From an uncultured Paracoccaceae bacterium (GTDB taxonomy: Bacteria > Pseudomonadota > Alphaproteobacteria > Rhodobacterales > Rhodobacteraceae), in the NCBI GenBank assembly GCA_951812305.1, contig CATOSB010000002.1:186001-250000 (forward strand): 64,000 bases of DNA. The letters are read 5' to 3'. The notes under the pieces are model-generated. The model made no database searches. It was not told the origin of the DNA and saw nothing but the letters and a program-made list of their open reading frames with translations. Position 1 is the stretch's first letter; every line of letters starts with the position of its first letter. The position numbers were made by a program, and so were the translations under genes. Shown in pieces: positions 36,439 through 46,023 of this stretch.

Positions 36439-37374
36439 ATGATTCAAGGTTCAAAAGCGACACAATATGGACCGCCACTCATGTCGATCACTAACACCGC
36501 ACTTTTTGTCTGTCTCGATGATTTTGCAAAAACCTACGAGGACTGGGAGCGCCACCGGTTGATCCCCTCGGGTCGTCAGAGGCTTCGCTCCGGCAAGCTG
36601 ACCCTGGGGGAGAGCCTGTTCATCATGGTCTTGTTTCACTTGTCGCCGTTCAAGGACTTCAAACATTATTGGATTTATGGCGTTGAGCAGAAATACCGTG
36701 ACTGCTTTGGCAACCTCCCGAGCTATGGTCGGTTTGTCAGCCTCATGCCAAGATTAATGGTGCCGTTTTGCATACTGCTGCACTGCTTCAGCGGTGAAAA
36801 AACCGGCGTCTATTTTGCCGACAGCACTAAGCTCGCGGTCTGCCACAATGCCCGCATTAATCGAAACAAGGTCTTCAAGGGGCTGGCAAAGCGCGGTCGC
36901 AGCACAATGGGCTGGTTCTTTGGCTTCAAACTGCATCTAATCATCAACAACAAGGGGGAGATCATGGCCGTCAAAATCACGGCAGGTAATGTCGATGATC
37001 GAAAGCCGTTTGAAGCCATGATCGCGGGCCCCGAAGGCAAAATATTTGCTGATAAGGGCTATATCTCCAAATCCCTCTTCCAACGGCTCTGGCAGCGTGG
37101 GCTCCACCTCGTCACCGGCATTCGCCGCAACATGAAAAACTATCTCCTGCCAATCCTGAACAAAATCCTGTTGCGAAGGCGGTTCATCATCGAAACTCTG
37201 TTCGATAAGTTGAAAACCAGCATGGGACTGGAACACACTCGACACAGATCGCCTGCCAACGCATTCGTACACCTCATCTCGTGTGTCGCAGCCTATATGC
37301 TCGGGAAAACCAAAGTTAAAATGGGACCCATAACCGTGCCGGAAACAATCAGGCAGGTCGAATACCAGATATAG
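36439..37374 (+). CDS. IS982-family transposase (311 aa), copy 2
   Basis: The gene is full length and uninterrupted, differing from copy 1 by two residues (GNLPSYG for GTLPSYG and AGPEGK for AGLEGK), neither in a catalytic motif. Confidence 0.95.
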   Translation: MIQGSKATQYGPPLMSITNTALFVCLDDFAKTYEDWERHRLIPSGRQRLRSGKLTLGESLFIMVLFHLSPFKDFKHYWIYGVEQKYRDCFGNLPSYGRFVSLMPRLMVPFCILLHCFSGEKTGVYFADSTKLAVCHNARINRNKVFKGLAKRGRSTMGWFFGFKLHLIINNKGEIMAVKITAGNVDDRKPFEAMIAGPEGKIFADKGYISKSLFQRLWQRGLHLVTGIRRNMKNYLLPILNKILLRRRFIIETLFDKLKTSMGLEHTRHRSPANAFVHLISCVAAYMLGKTKVKMGPITVPETIRQVEYQI

Positions 37375-37457
37375 CGCTTATCCAGAACTCAGGTATATTA
37401 ATCTTCATTGGCAGAATCTGTTTGAATCACCAGCACTTAGACCATAGAACGGTCGGC

Positions 37458-37547
37458 GGAGACGTGGCCGAGTGGTCGAAGGCGCTCCCCTGCTAAGGGA
37501 GTAGGCGAGGAATCGTCTCGAGGGTTCGAATCCCTTCGTCTCCGCCA
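37458..37547 (+). tRNA. tRNA-Ser (anticodon GCT)
   Basis: The acceptor stem pairs GGAGACG with CGTCTCC, followed by discriminator G and encoded CCA (37545-37547). It has the long variable arm of serine tRNAs, the T-loop GGGTTCGAATCCC, and anticodon loop CTGCTAA with GCT at 37492-37494. It stands beside the IS pile-up, a usual kind of site for accessory DNA, but no duplicated 3' end was found. Confidence 0.95.
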
Positions 37548-37695
37548 CCATCACTTTCGCCGACTACAACAGTATATCATATTGAAAATACTGAATGTTT
37601 TCAAGAAACGATGACGTGCAAATGTCGGCAAAAGACCACGATTTTTCCCATATTCAGCGATAGGGTTAACGAAACATAACGTGTGGCTCCAAGGA

Positions 37696-38442
37696 ATGAA
37701 GCACGATCGCAAACTCTTGAGCTTTCACCATCGTCTCGATCAGAAAATCCTGGAAGCAGGATTATCTTATCGGGAGTTGTCGCAACGTATCGGCAGAGGT
37801 GAAACTTATATCGCAACGATGGTCCGGAATCGGAATGATCCGGGCCTGAGTACCGTTGTGGAGATTTGTGACGTTCTGAGCATTCCGGTTTCCGAGCTGA
37901 CCGATGATGGTGCATCGCAAATGGCGGTGCCGGTTTCGGTTCCCGGCGAAGACATCGACGAGTTGACCTCTGCCCTAATTTCTGTAGTTGCGGACAGGGC
38001 GCGAAATGCGCTGACCAACGAGGGACAGAACCCTACGCTCGATGACGTCATCGAATGGTGGCATGAAAACGGGGGCCGGCTGGAAAACTTCGAACGGTTC
38101 CGCGAAAAGGTCGATCTTTTTGAAGTGCCCGGTGAAGAGGCGAAGATTCCGGTGCCGGTGCATCTTGGGCATGAGAGCCTTCTGGCGCAGAAATTTAATC
38201 TTCACGACGAAGACCATCTGCAGAAGATATTGCCACAGTTTGATACGGAACGCAGCCAAAGCATCCTTGATGCCCATAAAGACGCGGCATCCGGTAAGCC
38301 GGTATTGAGCATTGAGCAGATCGACGTGGACATTCCGGTGATCAAGTCACCGGTTCACGCCAAATACAAACGCTTGTTGCTACCCGTTAACGACTCTCGC
38401 GGGAACCGGCTGGTCCTCAACTACGCGAAGCACATCCGGTAG
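37696..38442 (+). CDS. Helix-turn-helix (XRE-type) regulator (248 aa)
   Basis: Residues 10-70 form an XRE-type helix-turn-helix (AGLSYRELSQRIGRGETYIATMVRNRNDPGLSTVVEICDVLSIPVSEL). The C-terminal 120 residues (NGGRLENFERFREKVDLFEVP... VDIPVIKSPVHAKYKRLLLPV) look like a sensing domain, possibly PAS-like, with no close match known to me. ATG 37696 or GTG 37681 could be the start. Its last 63 bases overlap the end of the convergent gene at 38380. Confidence 0.8.
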   Translation: MKHDRKLLSFHHRLDQKILEAGLSYRELSQRIGRGETYIATMVRNRNDPGLSTVVEICDVLSIPVSELTDDGASQMAVPVSVPGEDIDELTSALISVVADRARNALTNEGQNPTLDDVIEWWHENGGRLENFERFREKVDLFEVPGEEAKIPVPVHLGHESLLAQKFNLHDEDHLQKILPQFDTERSQSILDAHKDAASGKPVLSIEQIDVDIPVIKSPVHAKYKRLLLPVNDSRGNRLVLNYAKHIR

Positions 38443-39105
38443 CTTCGCGACGTTGCGCATCAGATGCTCGCGATCACAACGGGTCAGATGTACCAACCAT
38501 TCATTGCTTGCACGCCCATGCGGTGGATCGCTCCACTCGCGTGCAAAGGGTATGTGTTTGGTAAACCCATAGCGGTTGGCAAAGCCAAGCCGGACATCGC
38601 GGTCACGCATGAACGCATAGGTGAAATCCGGGTTCCAGCGGTTGGCCACGACCAGATGCGCCAGCGTCATGAACTTTTCCAGCCCGCCACGTGTGCCACG
38701 ATTTTCCGGTCGCACGAACAAATCGCCGATATAAACCAGACGGCCGCCGATTTCCTTTGGGATATGCGGCGCAACTGATTTGATCGTCTCACCCCGTGGC
38801 GTGGGATAGTGCCGCCGCGCGGTGCGCACCCAGTATTGATCAATCGGTTCGTCGCGCAGATCTTCCAGCTTGGCCCCGATGATCATTGCGGGTTCATGAT
38901 CGTCCCACGCAATCAGCCAGAAGGCGTTTTCGCGGCTGAAATCGTTGTTGTCGGGCGCCAGAACTGGCGTCAGATAGGGCTTGTTGATTTCTTCGATCAG
39001 CAATTCAACGCTGTCGAAATCGCTTGTCTGGCCGATTTCCAGACCAAGCGTTTCCAGATGGTCCATACAGACCCTGCTTGCCTTAAGGTAGTCTAGCGTG
39101 CTCAT
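38380..39105 (-). CDS. GNAT-fold acyltransferase-like protein (241 aa)
   Basis: The core LVYIGDLFVRPENRGTRGGLEKFMTLAHL resembles motif A of GNAT acyltransferases, and AFMRDRDVRLGFANRYGF fits the following strand-helix region. The N-terminal and C-terminal parts are not recognised. Substrate unknown. It converges on and overlaps the regulator gene by 63 bases. Confidence 0.65.
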   Translation of the reverse strand: MSTLDYLKASRVCMDHLETLGLEIGQTSDFDSVELLIEEINKPYLTPVLAPDNNDFSRENAFWLIAWDDHEPAMIIGAKLEDLRDEPIDQYWVRTARRHYPTPRGETIKSVAPHIPKEIGGRLVYIGDLFVRPENRGTRGGLEKFMTLAHLVVANRWNPDFTYAFMRDRDVRLGFANRYGFTKHIPFAREWSDPPHGRASNEWLVHLTRCDREHLMRNVAKLPDVLRVVEDQPVPARVVNG

Positions 39106-40077
39106 GTTTCAGCTTGTTTTTATTGCTTTTATGCTTGTTCGTTCGTGCCTGCCCCACGCACCGATTACGCAAACTACCGGACAATAATCAAAAAATCACC
39201 GTCAATTGCCAATGGAAAGATAGTGCCAGGTCAAGATTGACCTTTCCCTGTGGCCTTTTTGAATCAGACGGATTCATGGCAATTACCAGCGAATTCACGC
39301 CAATCTGCCGTCCGGTTCTGGGCAGGTATTCGAAATCATTCCCAAAACGCCGCAACCCCGGTAAAGGTTTCCCGGTGGCGGAACCGCGAATTTCTATTTT
39401 GAAAGATTTCCCCATGCGCACCGGGACCGCTGTGCCCGATGTCAGCCCCAATCAGCGGAAAAATCAGAGGGGAAACTTTGTCCGAAATCAGAATCTCAGG
39501 CGAGAGTCGGGGCATTTTTGTCCGGCCAGCTAGATTATCACGCCCTCACGCATCCATAATTTCACCAGCGGTTTCGCAACAATTCCCGGCAACAGGCGCG
39601 ACTGTTGGCCAATCTCGGCACATTCAGCGTTCATTGCGAGGTTTTTACAATTCAAGACCGCGGCGCCGGACTCAATATCATTCAAACAAAATCCTGACAC
39701 ATTCCGGGTCGGAACACGTCACATTCCGAGCACGAATATACCATCACGAACGAAACACAGAGGCCTGGCCACAATGAAAACGCAAATGACAAACGCGCAC
39801 TCTCTCTCCAAGCGCACGGCGTTGAAAGGTACGATGGGTATGAACAGCAACACGCAACAACGGCATAACCGGTTTCCGGAACTCACCGTGGGTTTTGTGA
39901 ACCGCGTGTTTACCCAGGTCGTCGCCGCCCACGCTGACCAGTGTCCAGGCCTCTGTGATCTTCCAGACCCAAACAATCAGGACCTGGCACCGGCACTTCA
40001 ATCTCTCTTGGCGTAAGTTTCCACTCTCTCTCATCGCCTTCAAACACTCGCCCCACGCCCCCGAAAGGAACAATAGA
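39106..40077. other. Long intergenic region, no secure gene
   Basis: The stretch between the GNAT-like gene and the small gene at 40078 holds no frame with a convincing start and composition. An 80-codon frame from 39774 (MKTQMTNAHSL) lacks a clear ribosome-binding site and looks unstructured, so I do not call it. It may hold regulatory elements or an unannotated RNA. Confidence 0.45.
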
Positions 40078-40278
40078 ATGCAAATGAACCTGATCGAAAA
40101 AGCCCGCGCCAACCGTTTCGCAGCCGTGACCGCTTTGTCAGCAAAGCGCAGTATCGAACGGAAAAGACCTTTGTATGCCATTTCCGATACCGTGATCCGC
40201 CCTGATGTTTGGCAGAAAGAGATTCCGGTTTTCCGTAGCCTGTGGGGCTCTGCGCAAGGCTACGCGCAGGTCGCTTAA
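40078..40278 (+). CDS. Small protein, unknown function (66 aa)
   Basis: ATG 40078 follows AAAGGA with good spacing. The product begins MQMNLIEKARANRFAAVTA and ends GSAQGYAQVA; it is basic, with no membrane segment or signal peptide. The start signal and codon use make it plausible, but there is no family evidence. An imperfect long inverted repeat lies just downstream (40303-40390). Confidence 0.5.
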   Translation: MQMNLIEKARANRFAAVTALSAKRSIERKRPLYAISDTVIRPDVWQKEIPVFRSLWGSAQGYAQVA

Positions 40279-40302
40279 GGCGAGCTATGGACAATCCGGC
40301 AC

Positions 40303-40390
40303 GGAGCGCGCGCCGGTTTCTCGCAAGGGCTGTACCCCTGTCCCCCAACCCTATGCTCTTGCGCTGAGACCGGCGCGCGTGACCGAAAAA
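40303..40390. repeat. Inverted repeat with ~55-nt loop
   Basis: GCGCGCGCCGGTTTC near 40305 and GAGACCGGCGCGCG near 40376 are inverted copies. The stem could be a terminator or structured RNA following the 66-residue gene; there is no clear T run. Confidence 0.45.
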
Positions 40391-40506
40391 CCACGGCAAC
40401 GCGCGCCACAAAGCAAAATTACAACCTGTATTAGAACGACCTTTGGTATCATGGTACGCACGGTCAAGAACATAAAAGACGAAGACGTGCGCAGGGGCAG
40501 GCTCAC

Positions 40507-40962
40507 ATGACATTGATATACTTGCTGTTGGCGGTGGCTATGGGCGCCGCTGTTTCCATTTACATCCCGATGGCGTCGCAAACCTCGACAATGATGGGTT
40601 CGCCAATCCTGGGCAATGTACCCTTCTTCGCCATTGCGTTCCTCAGTTCCATCGTCATCGCATTGGCAGCAGGGTTCCGCCCCGCTGATATCAGCAGAAC
40701 GTCCAACGTGCCATTGTGGCTGTTTCTTTCAGGCGCCGTCAGCGCGGTGATGATCATCGGCACGTCCTTCCTTATCCCCAGAATTGGTGCGGGCGTCTTC
40801 TTTGTCCTGCTCGTCACCGGGCAAATCCTGTTGAGCGCTGTTATCAGTCAGTTCGGCTGGCTGAATGTCCCAACGCAGCACATCACATTTACCAAGGCGT
40901 CCGGCATGTTGATGGTGATCGTCGGCGCGATCATCGTCAGCGCCACGAATGCGGTGGAGTGA
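40507..40962 (+). CDS. DMT-type transporter of the DUF606/YdcZ family (151 aa)
   Basis: The protein has four to five hydrophobic helices (LIYLLLAVAMGAAVSIYIPM, FAIAFLSSIVIALAAGF, PLWLFLSGAVSAVMIIGTSFL, VFFVLLVTGQILLSAVISQF, SGMLMVIVGAIIVSA) with the family's VTGQILLSAVISQFGWL segment. Members of this short drug/metabolite-transporter family pair as dimers; the substrate is unknown. Its ATG overlaps the stop of a short upstream frame. Confidence 0.85.
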   Translation: MTLIYLLLAVAMGAAVSIYIPMASQTSTMMGSPILGNVPFFAIAFLSSIVIALAAGFRPADISRTSNVPLWLFLSGAVSAVMIIGTSFLIPRIGAGVFFVLLVTGQILLSAVISQFGWLNVPTQHITFTKASGMLMVIVGAIIVSATNAVE

Positions 40963-41025
40963 CCGGTTATCGCACGGCAACAAAAACGCGAAGTTTCATG
41001 TGAATGCGCGATTTTTGGAACCGCA

Positions 41026-41319
41026 TTAACCGTCAGCGCGTTCCGCACAGGTTTCCGCCATCGTCCCGAACCAGTCAAAATCGCACACGGTGATGACGCC
41101 GGATATGATGGTCCCCGCGATTATCACCCACAGAACAAAGGCAACTGCCGACACGATGGTAATTCGTTTCTTCAACTGCGGATTTACCGGCGACCCGGCC
41201 ATCGTACCCGGTGTGACCTCTCCCCTGTCGCCTTGAGTCTCCAGCCGGATCGGCAAAGTGACGAACAGCACCATGAACCAGATCACCGCGTAAAGAACGA
41301 GTGCCGAGGTGATCGCCAT
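41026..41319 (-). CDS. DUF1467 membrane protein (97 aa)
   Basis: Two membrane helices (ALVLYAVIWFMVLFVTLPIRL and ITIVSAVAFVLWVIIAGTIIS) with the family segment TLPIRLETQGDRGEVTPGTMAGSP. In many alphaproteobacteria this gene follows mce, as here, where the start overlaps the mce stop (ATGA). Function is not established; a role linked to propionyl metabolism is only association. Confidence 0.88.
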   Translation of the reverse strand: MAITSALVLYAVIWFMVLFVTLPIRLETQGDRGEVTPGTMAGSPVNPQLKKRITIVSAVAFVLWVIIAGTIISGVITVCDFDWFGTMAETCAERADG

Positions 41320-41723
41320 CAGACCTGTTCCAGCTCAAGGAGACAGCCGTTGAAATCCTTAGGGTGCAGAAACAGGACCGGCTTGCCATGCGCACCGATC
41401 TTGGGCTCTCCGGTGCCAAGCACCCGCGCACCTTGCGCCTTCAGCTGGTCACGGGCGGCAAGGATGTCTTCCACCTCGTAACACATGTGGTGGATACCGC
41501 CCGAGGGGTTCTTTTCAAGAAATCCGGCGATGGGGCTGTTTTCGCCCAATGGATAAAGCAATTCGATCTTCGTGTTGGGCAATTCGATGAACACAACCGT
41601 CACGCCGTGATCAGGTTCATCCTGGGGCGAGCCGACTTTCGCGCCGAGCGTCTCGCGGTATTGCGCGGATGCCGCGTCGAGATCGGGAACGGCGATGGCA
41701 ACGTGGTTCAGACGACCGATCAT
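41319..41723 (-). CDS. mce: Methylmalonyl-CoA epimerase (134 aa)
   Basis: Vicinal-oxygen-chelate fold with the metal ligands in RLNHVAIAVPDL, VFIELPNTKIELL and GIHHMCYEVEDI and the closing CLLELEQV. It converts (S)- to (R)-methylmalonyl-CoA in the propionyl-CoA to succinyl-CoA route. Length is normal. It is the first gene of a two-gene unit with the DUF1467 protein. Confidence 0.93.
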   Translation of the reverse strand: MIGRLNHVAIAVPDLDAASAQYRETLGAKVGSPQDEPDHGVTVVFIELPNTKIELLYPLGENSPIAGFLEKNPSGGIHHMCYEVEDILAARDQLKAQGARVLGTGEPKIGAHGKPVLFLHPKDFNGCLLELEQV

Positions 41724-41862
41724 TTTGCGATATCTCCTGTGAGATTTTCGGATCTTCTATGTCGCGCCGTGCAAGTGCCTGCAAGCCCCGTACGCAGCCT
41801 TAACGACTAATTCACCATCTGGGTGCCTAAATTTGGAAAACAGCAGATGAGGATTCGACCCC

Positions 41863-42579
41863 ATGCCCAGCAATCTTGACCCGCTTCCCCTTTCCCTTAC
41901 GGCGACACCGACGCGCCCCTTGGCGGGTGTCACCGTACTTCTGGTCGAGGATAGCCGCACCACCAGCGAAGCGGTCAGATTGCTGAGTGTGCGCAGCGGT
42001 GCGCGCATCCGCCGCGCGGACACGATTCAAGCTGCGTGGCGGCATCTGGGCGTCTATCAGCCCACAGCCATTATCGTCGATCTCGGCCTGCCGGACGGGT
42101 CCGGCCTCGATCTGATCCACGAACTGGTGAACGCAAGCAATCGTATCCCCGCGATCCTTGGCACGTCTGGCGACGATGCAATGTCAGATCGGGTCAGCGA
42201 CGTTGGCGCGGACGGGTTTCTGCTCAAGCCAATTGAAAGCCTCGGGGTTTTTCAAAGTGAGATGTTGCGTGTGCTTCCGGCGGATTTTCAGGCGCCACGT
42301 CTCCGGGTTGTGGCCGACGACGTGATTGCGCCCGATGACATCGCCAAACAGGACGATTTCACCCGCGTGGTTGACCTTTTGTCAGAAAAGACCGACGCGC
42401 CCACCGTCGAATACGTGTCACAATTCTTGTCCAGCGTTGCGTGCACCACGCGCGATGCTGACCTTGAAAAAGCAGCCGGAAAATTGCTGGCGCCCGGGGA
42501 TAACCAATCGCTGCGGACGAGTATCGAGCGGTTGGTCGAAACCCTGCAGGACAGGCTGAAAACCCCCGCCACGATTTGA
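41863..42579 (+). CDS. Response regulator with receiver domain (238 aa)
   Basis: The receiver domain (about residues 22-145) has VLLVEDSRTT (acidic pocket), IIVDLGLPDGSG with the phospho-acceptor Asp, and the Lys of FLLKPIES. The C-terminal ~90 residues (VVDLLSEKTDAPTVEYVSQFL) are helical and unrecognised, with no DNA-binding domain. Its partner kinase is not in the neighbourhood. Confidence 0.87.
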   Translation: MPSNLDPLPLSLTATPTRPLAGVTVLLVEDSRTTSEAVRLLSVRSGARIRRADTIQAAWRHLGVYQPTAIIVDLGLPDGSGLDLIHELVNASNRIPAILGTSGDDAMSDRVSDVGADGFLLKPIESLGVFQSEMLRVLPADFQAPRLRVVADDVIAPDDIAKQDDFTRVVDLLSEKTDAPTVEYVSQFLSSVACTTRDADLEKAAGKLLAPGDNQSLRTSIERLVETLQDRLKTPATI

Positions 42580-42807
42580 TAGCAATCCGCGGGACGATCT
42601 GTGGGAACGCATAATTGTCTCGATTTTTCGGGGCGCATCCCGGTGATTAACCGTTCGCGCAACACCGCCATAATTGACCGATACTGGCCATAATCCCGCC
42701 TCAACGCTCACAAAAGCGACCGTTTTCGATCAAATTATCACCAATCTCCGCCGCCACATTCACGCTGACGAAACCAAAGTTGCCGAATAATGCTGCTGGA
42801 GACTGCC

Positions 42808-42945
42808 ATGAATACCATTTTGAAAACCACGCAAAGTGAGAAATTTCGCGAGGCGATTGACTGGGCCGTATTCTCGCTGGGTGTATTGTCGCTTTCGTTT
42901 GCTGTCGGTGCGACGGTGATGACGAAAGTTACCCATTTGGGCTGA
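42808..42945 (+). CDS. Small single-span membrane protein (45 aa)
   Basis: ATG 42808 follows GGAG by seven bases. The product has a polar N-terminus (MNTILKTTQSEKFREAIDW) and one hydrophobic helix (AVFSLGVLSLSFAVGATVM). The strong start signal and clean membrane span make it likely to be real. The size recalls Flp-type prepilins, but I see no prepilin cleavage motif. Confidence 0.65.
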   Translation: MNTILKTTQSEKFREAIDWAVFSLGVLSLSFAVGATVMTKVTHLG

Positions 42946-43079
42946 TCAACTGGCCCGAAATACAATGAAAACGTCGCGCTTTTCGGCGCTTTTGTTGCGT
43001 CTTGGGTGCAGGCGCCACATGTCCTGACTGATGTTATTCCGCGTCTGGCCTGGAACTCACACCCCCTTAACTGTTGAAA

Positions 43080-43345
43080 AGACGCGCGATTGCCTGCCCG
43101 TGGGATGGCGATGCAACCCAGCAGTTTGCCCGTTTATCTCAGCCAAGTCCGAGGAAGTTCAAAGGACTGCGCTGCCTTCACCAAATCGCCAACCCCCTCT
43201 CGTGCATTGCATCATTATGCAATGCACTGCCGGCAACACATTGCTTTAGCAATGTGTGAGAGGCGGGACGGGCAGGCGATCGCACGGCGGCCCGAGGGGC
43301 CTTGATTCCGCGCTAGGGGCGCAAACCTGCAACGTCCACTTCTAG
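43080..43345. repeat. Composite palindromic intergenic element, includes double-hairpin repeat copy B
   Basis: Inverted ends GCGCGATTGCCTGCCCGT (near 43083) and ACGGGCAGGCGATCGCAC (near 43268) enclose two strong hairpins: GTGCATTGCAT..ATGCAATGCAC (about 43202-43227) and ACACATTGC-TTTA-GCAATGTGT (about 43236-43258). The double-hairpin repeat copy B follows to 43345. No coding frame is present. The whole resembles a small non-autonomous or REP-like element of this bacterial group. Confidence 0.65.
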
Positions 43346-44056
43346 GCTTGGATTGCTGAATCCGGCAAGCCACGAATGTCCTTATGCGTTCAGCCCCACC
43401 AACCTGCGTTCTTGGTCTGGCGCTGATACAGGCTCTCGTCGAAATATTTCTGATAATATTCCATCTCGAGATGTGAAAATTGCAGCCACACGCCGGGCAC
43501 ATGAAACGCATTCGCCGCAGCCGGGAAACTGCCATAAGTGTCGTAGATGTAATTCACGATCACCTTGGTATATTCGATGGCCTTTGCGGTCGGGCGTTTG
43601 CCCGCCATACCGAGGTATTCCTTGCCGTATTTCGGATCCTTGTAGGCCTTGGTGATGATGTCGTCGTCGCCGTAAGGCCCGGTGGGTCCGTATTTCTCTT
43701 CAATGACGATATCGACCGACTCGTCCATGTTCTTCACAAATGGCGGATTTAGGGATTCCAACACGCCCTCGATCCCGATGGGGTTGTCCAGCAGCGTGGG
43801 CAAAGGCGGCTGGCGGCGGAATTTCTTGCGTTTCTGCATGGTGAAGCCGAAATTCTCAGCCTTGCCCTCGTTCTTGCCAAGCCCGAACTTGCCCGCTTTC
43901 TCGTCGCGCTCGAAGAGAACCGGGAAATCGACCGCCGCGTGCAGCCATGCGCCCAGCCCCATCGCTTGGCTCGTCAGCATCAGGTTCTGCAACAAAAGGA
44001 AGGTTTCGTATTCCGTGCGGAAGGCGCCGTAATAGCTGACCGCGGCCACGTCCTTA

Positions 44057-45225
44057 TACCAAGGGTTATTCAATCTGACCGACTTTCGCCCAGTTGCGGC
44101 TTGCGATGGATGTGATGGTTTGCGGTCTTGCGATGAGGTTGTTCCAGGCCTCGCACCCCGCGTCGAGAATCGCGTCATATGTGTCGAACGTCCGGTTTGC
44201 GAGCCATGTCTGGCGGAGATATTGCCAAATGTTTTCGGTTGGATTCAGCTCTGGTGATTTGGGCGGCAGAAACATGAGCGACAGGTTTTGCGGGATTTCC
44301 AGAGCGGATGTCGTGTGCCAGCCGGCTTGGTCCATGAGGATGACGGCGTGGGCGCCATCGGAGACAATTTTGCTGATTTCTTCCAGGTGGCGCTGCATCG
44401 CATAGGTGTCGGCTGCTGGCATCATGATCGCCGCGCCGGTGCCGCGTTCGGGGCAGATGGCGCCAAAAAGATACGCATTTTGGTAACGCTGATCGGCGGG
44501 CTGGCGGGGCCGTGTGCCCTTGCGTGCCCACTGGCGGACGCGGGTGTTCTTCTGACCGAGACGCATCTCGTCCTGGAACCAGATTTCGACGGGTTTGTCC
44601 GGCGGCACCCCCTGAAGCGTCTCCTTCAGATTGTCGCCGAAGTTTTTTTGAAATCCTCAATGACCTGCACGTCCTGCCCCGGGTGCTGAGGGCGTGCGCT
44701 GATGTGGGAAAAGCCCAGATTGTGCAGAATCTGCCCCACATGGCGCTCGTGATAGTCGACGCCAAAACGCGCCTTGATCACATTCTTCAAATCGACCCGC
44801 CGCCAGCGGACGACACCGTCCTTTTCAGGATCAGGACCGGTCTCGACAAGAGCCGCCAGTTCATCCAGTTGCGCATTGTCAAGGCGGGATCGCGAGCCTC
44901 CTCGCTGCCGATCCAGCAGCCCCGCTGGACCATCAGCGTTGAAACGGAGCACCCAGTCCCTGAGCGTTTGCCGGTCCATCCCGCCAATGCGGGCCGCAGC
45001 CCCACGCGACATGCCATCGGCGATAGCGGCAAGCGACAAAAGCCGTCGGCTCTGCCGGGCATCAGAACTCTCTGCGGCAAGCTTGCGCAGATCATTGGCG
45101 GTAAAATCGGCTCGCATCGGTATCCTGGCTGGCATCGGTGGTCTCCTTTGCCAATCTTGAATCACCTCAGCACCTCAGGCGGTACCCAAAATCCATAGCT
45201 GAGTCATTTTGAAGCACCCTTGGTA
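44057..45225 (-). mobile_element. IS630-family element, copy 2 (1169 bp)
   Basis: The ends match copy 1 (5952-7120), in inverse orientation, and are flanked by TTA (44054-44056, 45226-45228). The length and the A7 frameshift site are the same. Confidence 0.92.
44066..45135 (-). CDS. IS630-family transposase, copy 2 (-1 frameshift)
   Basis: The two frames (45135-44626 and 44608-44066) are those of copy 1 and join by the same A7-C slip (T7 at 44643-44649). DDE motifs WFQDEMRLGQ, ILMDQAGWH and NPTENIWQYLR are intact. Confidence 0.9.
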
Positions 45226-46023
45226 TTATTGTTCAGCCACTCATCCTGCGCCCATTTGGTGCCGCCGACCAAGTGATAGGGAATTTCGGGGACAAGTCCG
45301 ATCTTGGAGCCGATCAACGCGAGCCAGTCCATCAACGATGCGGGCTTGAACTTGGACCAGTCGTCGATGAACAAGGGCCGCGAGCCGTCATCTTCGGACA
45401 GAAGCGACAGGAAGACGTTGATCAATTGCCGGGTAACATCGACGATGGGCAAGAGGATCGTGGTCCCCGGTGCGTTGGAAATCGAGCGGTTCCAGATGAA
45501 GTAATAGGGCCACTCTCGCGGGAAATCCAAACGGGTGTCGAATAGCTTGAACTTCACCGAATCCGCCGCATCGAGCCAATCCTGCTCTGACCAGTCCTCC
45601 CAGCGTGGTGGGCGCTTGGCCAATTCATTCAGCGCCGCCTGACCGCGCAGCTTTTTGATCAGCCATGTGCCCTCGTCGTTAATCATAATGAAATTGACCG
45701 AATGCACGTTGTCGATGCTGGATGTGGCCTGCGTGATGATATTCATCAGCGGCGCAGAAAAGCTTTCCTCGCCTTTTTCGTTTTTTGTCGGCACATCGTG
45801 CATCGTGGACGAACCCGTGAGACCGGTGGAGACCACCAGCACCGCCTCTTCCAACTTACTCAAAGGCGCGGGCTTATTGGAACTTTCGTGGCTCAAAGGT
45901 CCGGCATCAATCGACATGCCCTGTGCCACGCGGCGCGTGCGGCGGTCGATGATGGCATCCATCAGCGGGTATTTGAAAAGCTCGTCTAATCCTTTGTGGG
46001 CCATGAATGCCTCCGTTGAGAAA

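Larger units (their letters stand above)
35874..37394 (+). mobile_element. IS982-family element with passenger gene, copy 2 (1521 bp)
   Basis: The same inverted ends as copy 1 are flanked by ATATTA (35868-35873, 37395-37400), a 6-bp duplication. The first copy has 7 bp. It differs from copy 1 at about four bases. It lies 63 bases before tRNA-Ser. Confidence 0.94.
43390..46004 (-). pseudogene. Nitroreductase-fold-like protein, split by IS630
   Basis: The N-terminal part (to 45226) begins MDAIIDRRTRRVAQ like the RRSxR region of nitroreductases; the part beyond the IS has LLLQNLMLTSQAMGLGAWLH, like the family's QNLLLAAHALGLG helix. The middle and end are unrecognised, so the fold is an inference. 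Removing 44057-45225 and one TTA gives an open frame of about 480 residues (EWLNNKDVAAVSYYG). It is the last gene of the operon with the GMC oxidoreductase, catalase-like and SRPBCC genes. Confidence 0.75.

Noticed and set aside
37458..37547. Duplicated 3' end of tRNA-Ser as an attachment site
   Set aside because: No second copy of the tRNA 3' end was found in the window, so an island boundary cannot be claimed.
39774..40016. 80-codon frame MKTQMTNAHSL...
   Set aside because: No clear ribosome-binding site and no recognisable domain; too weak to call.
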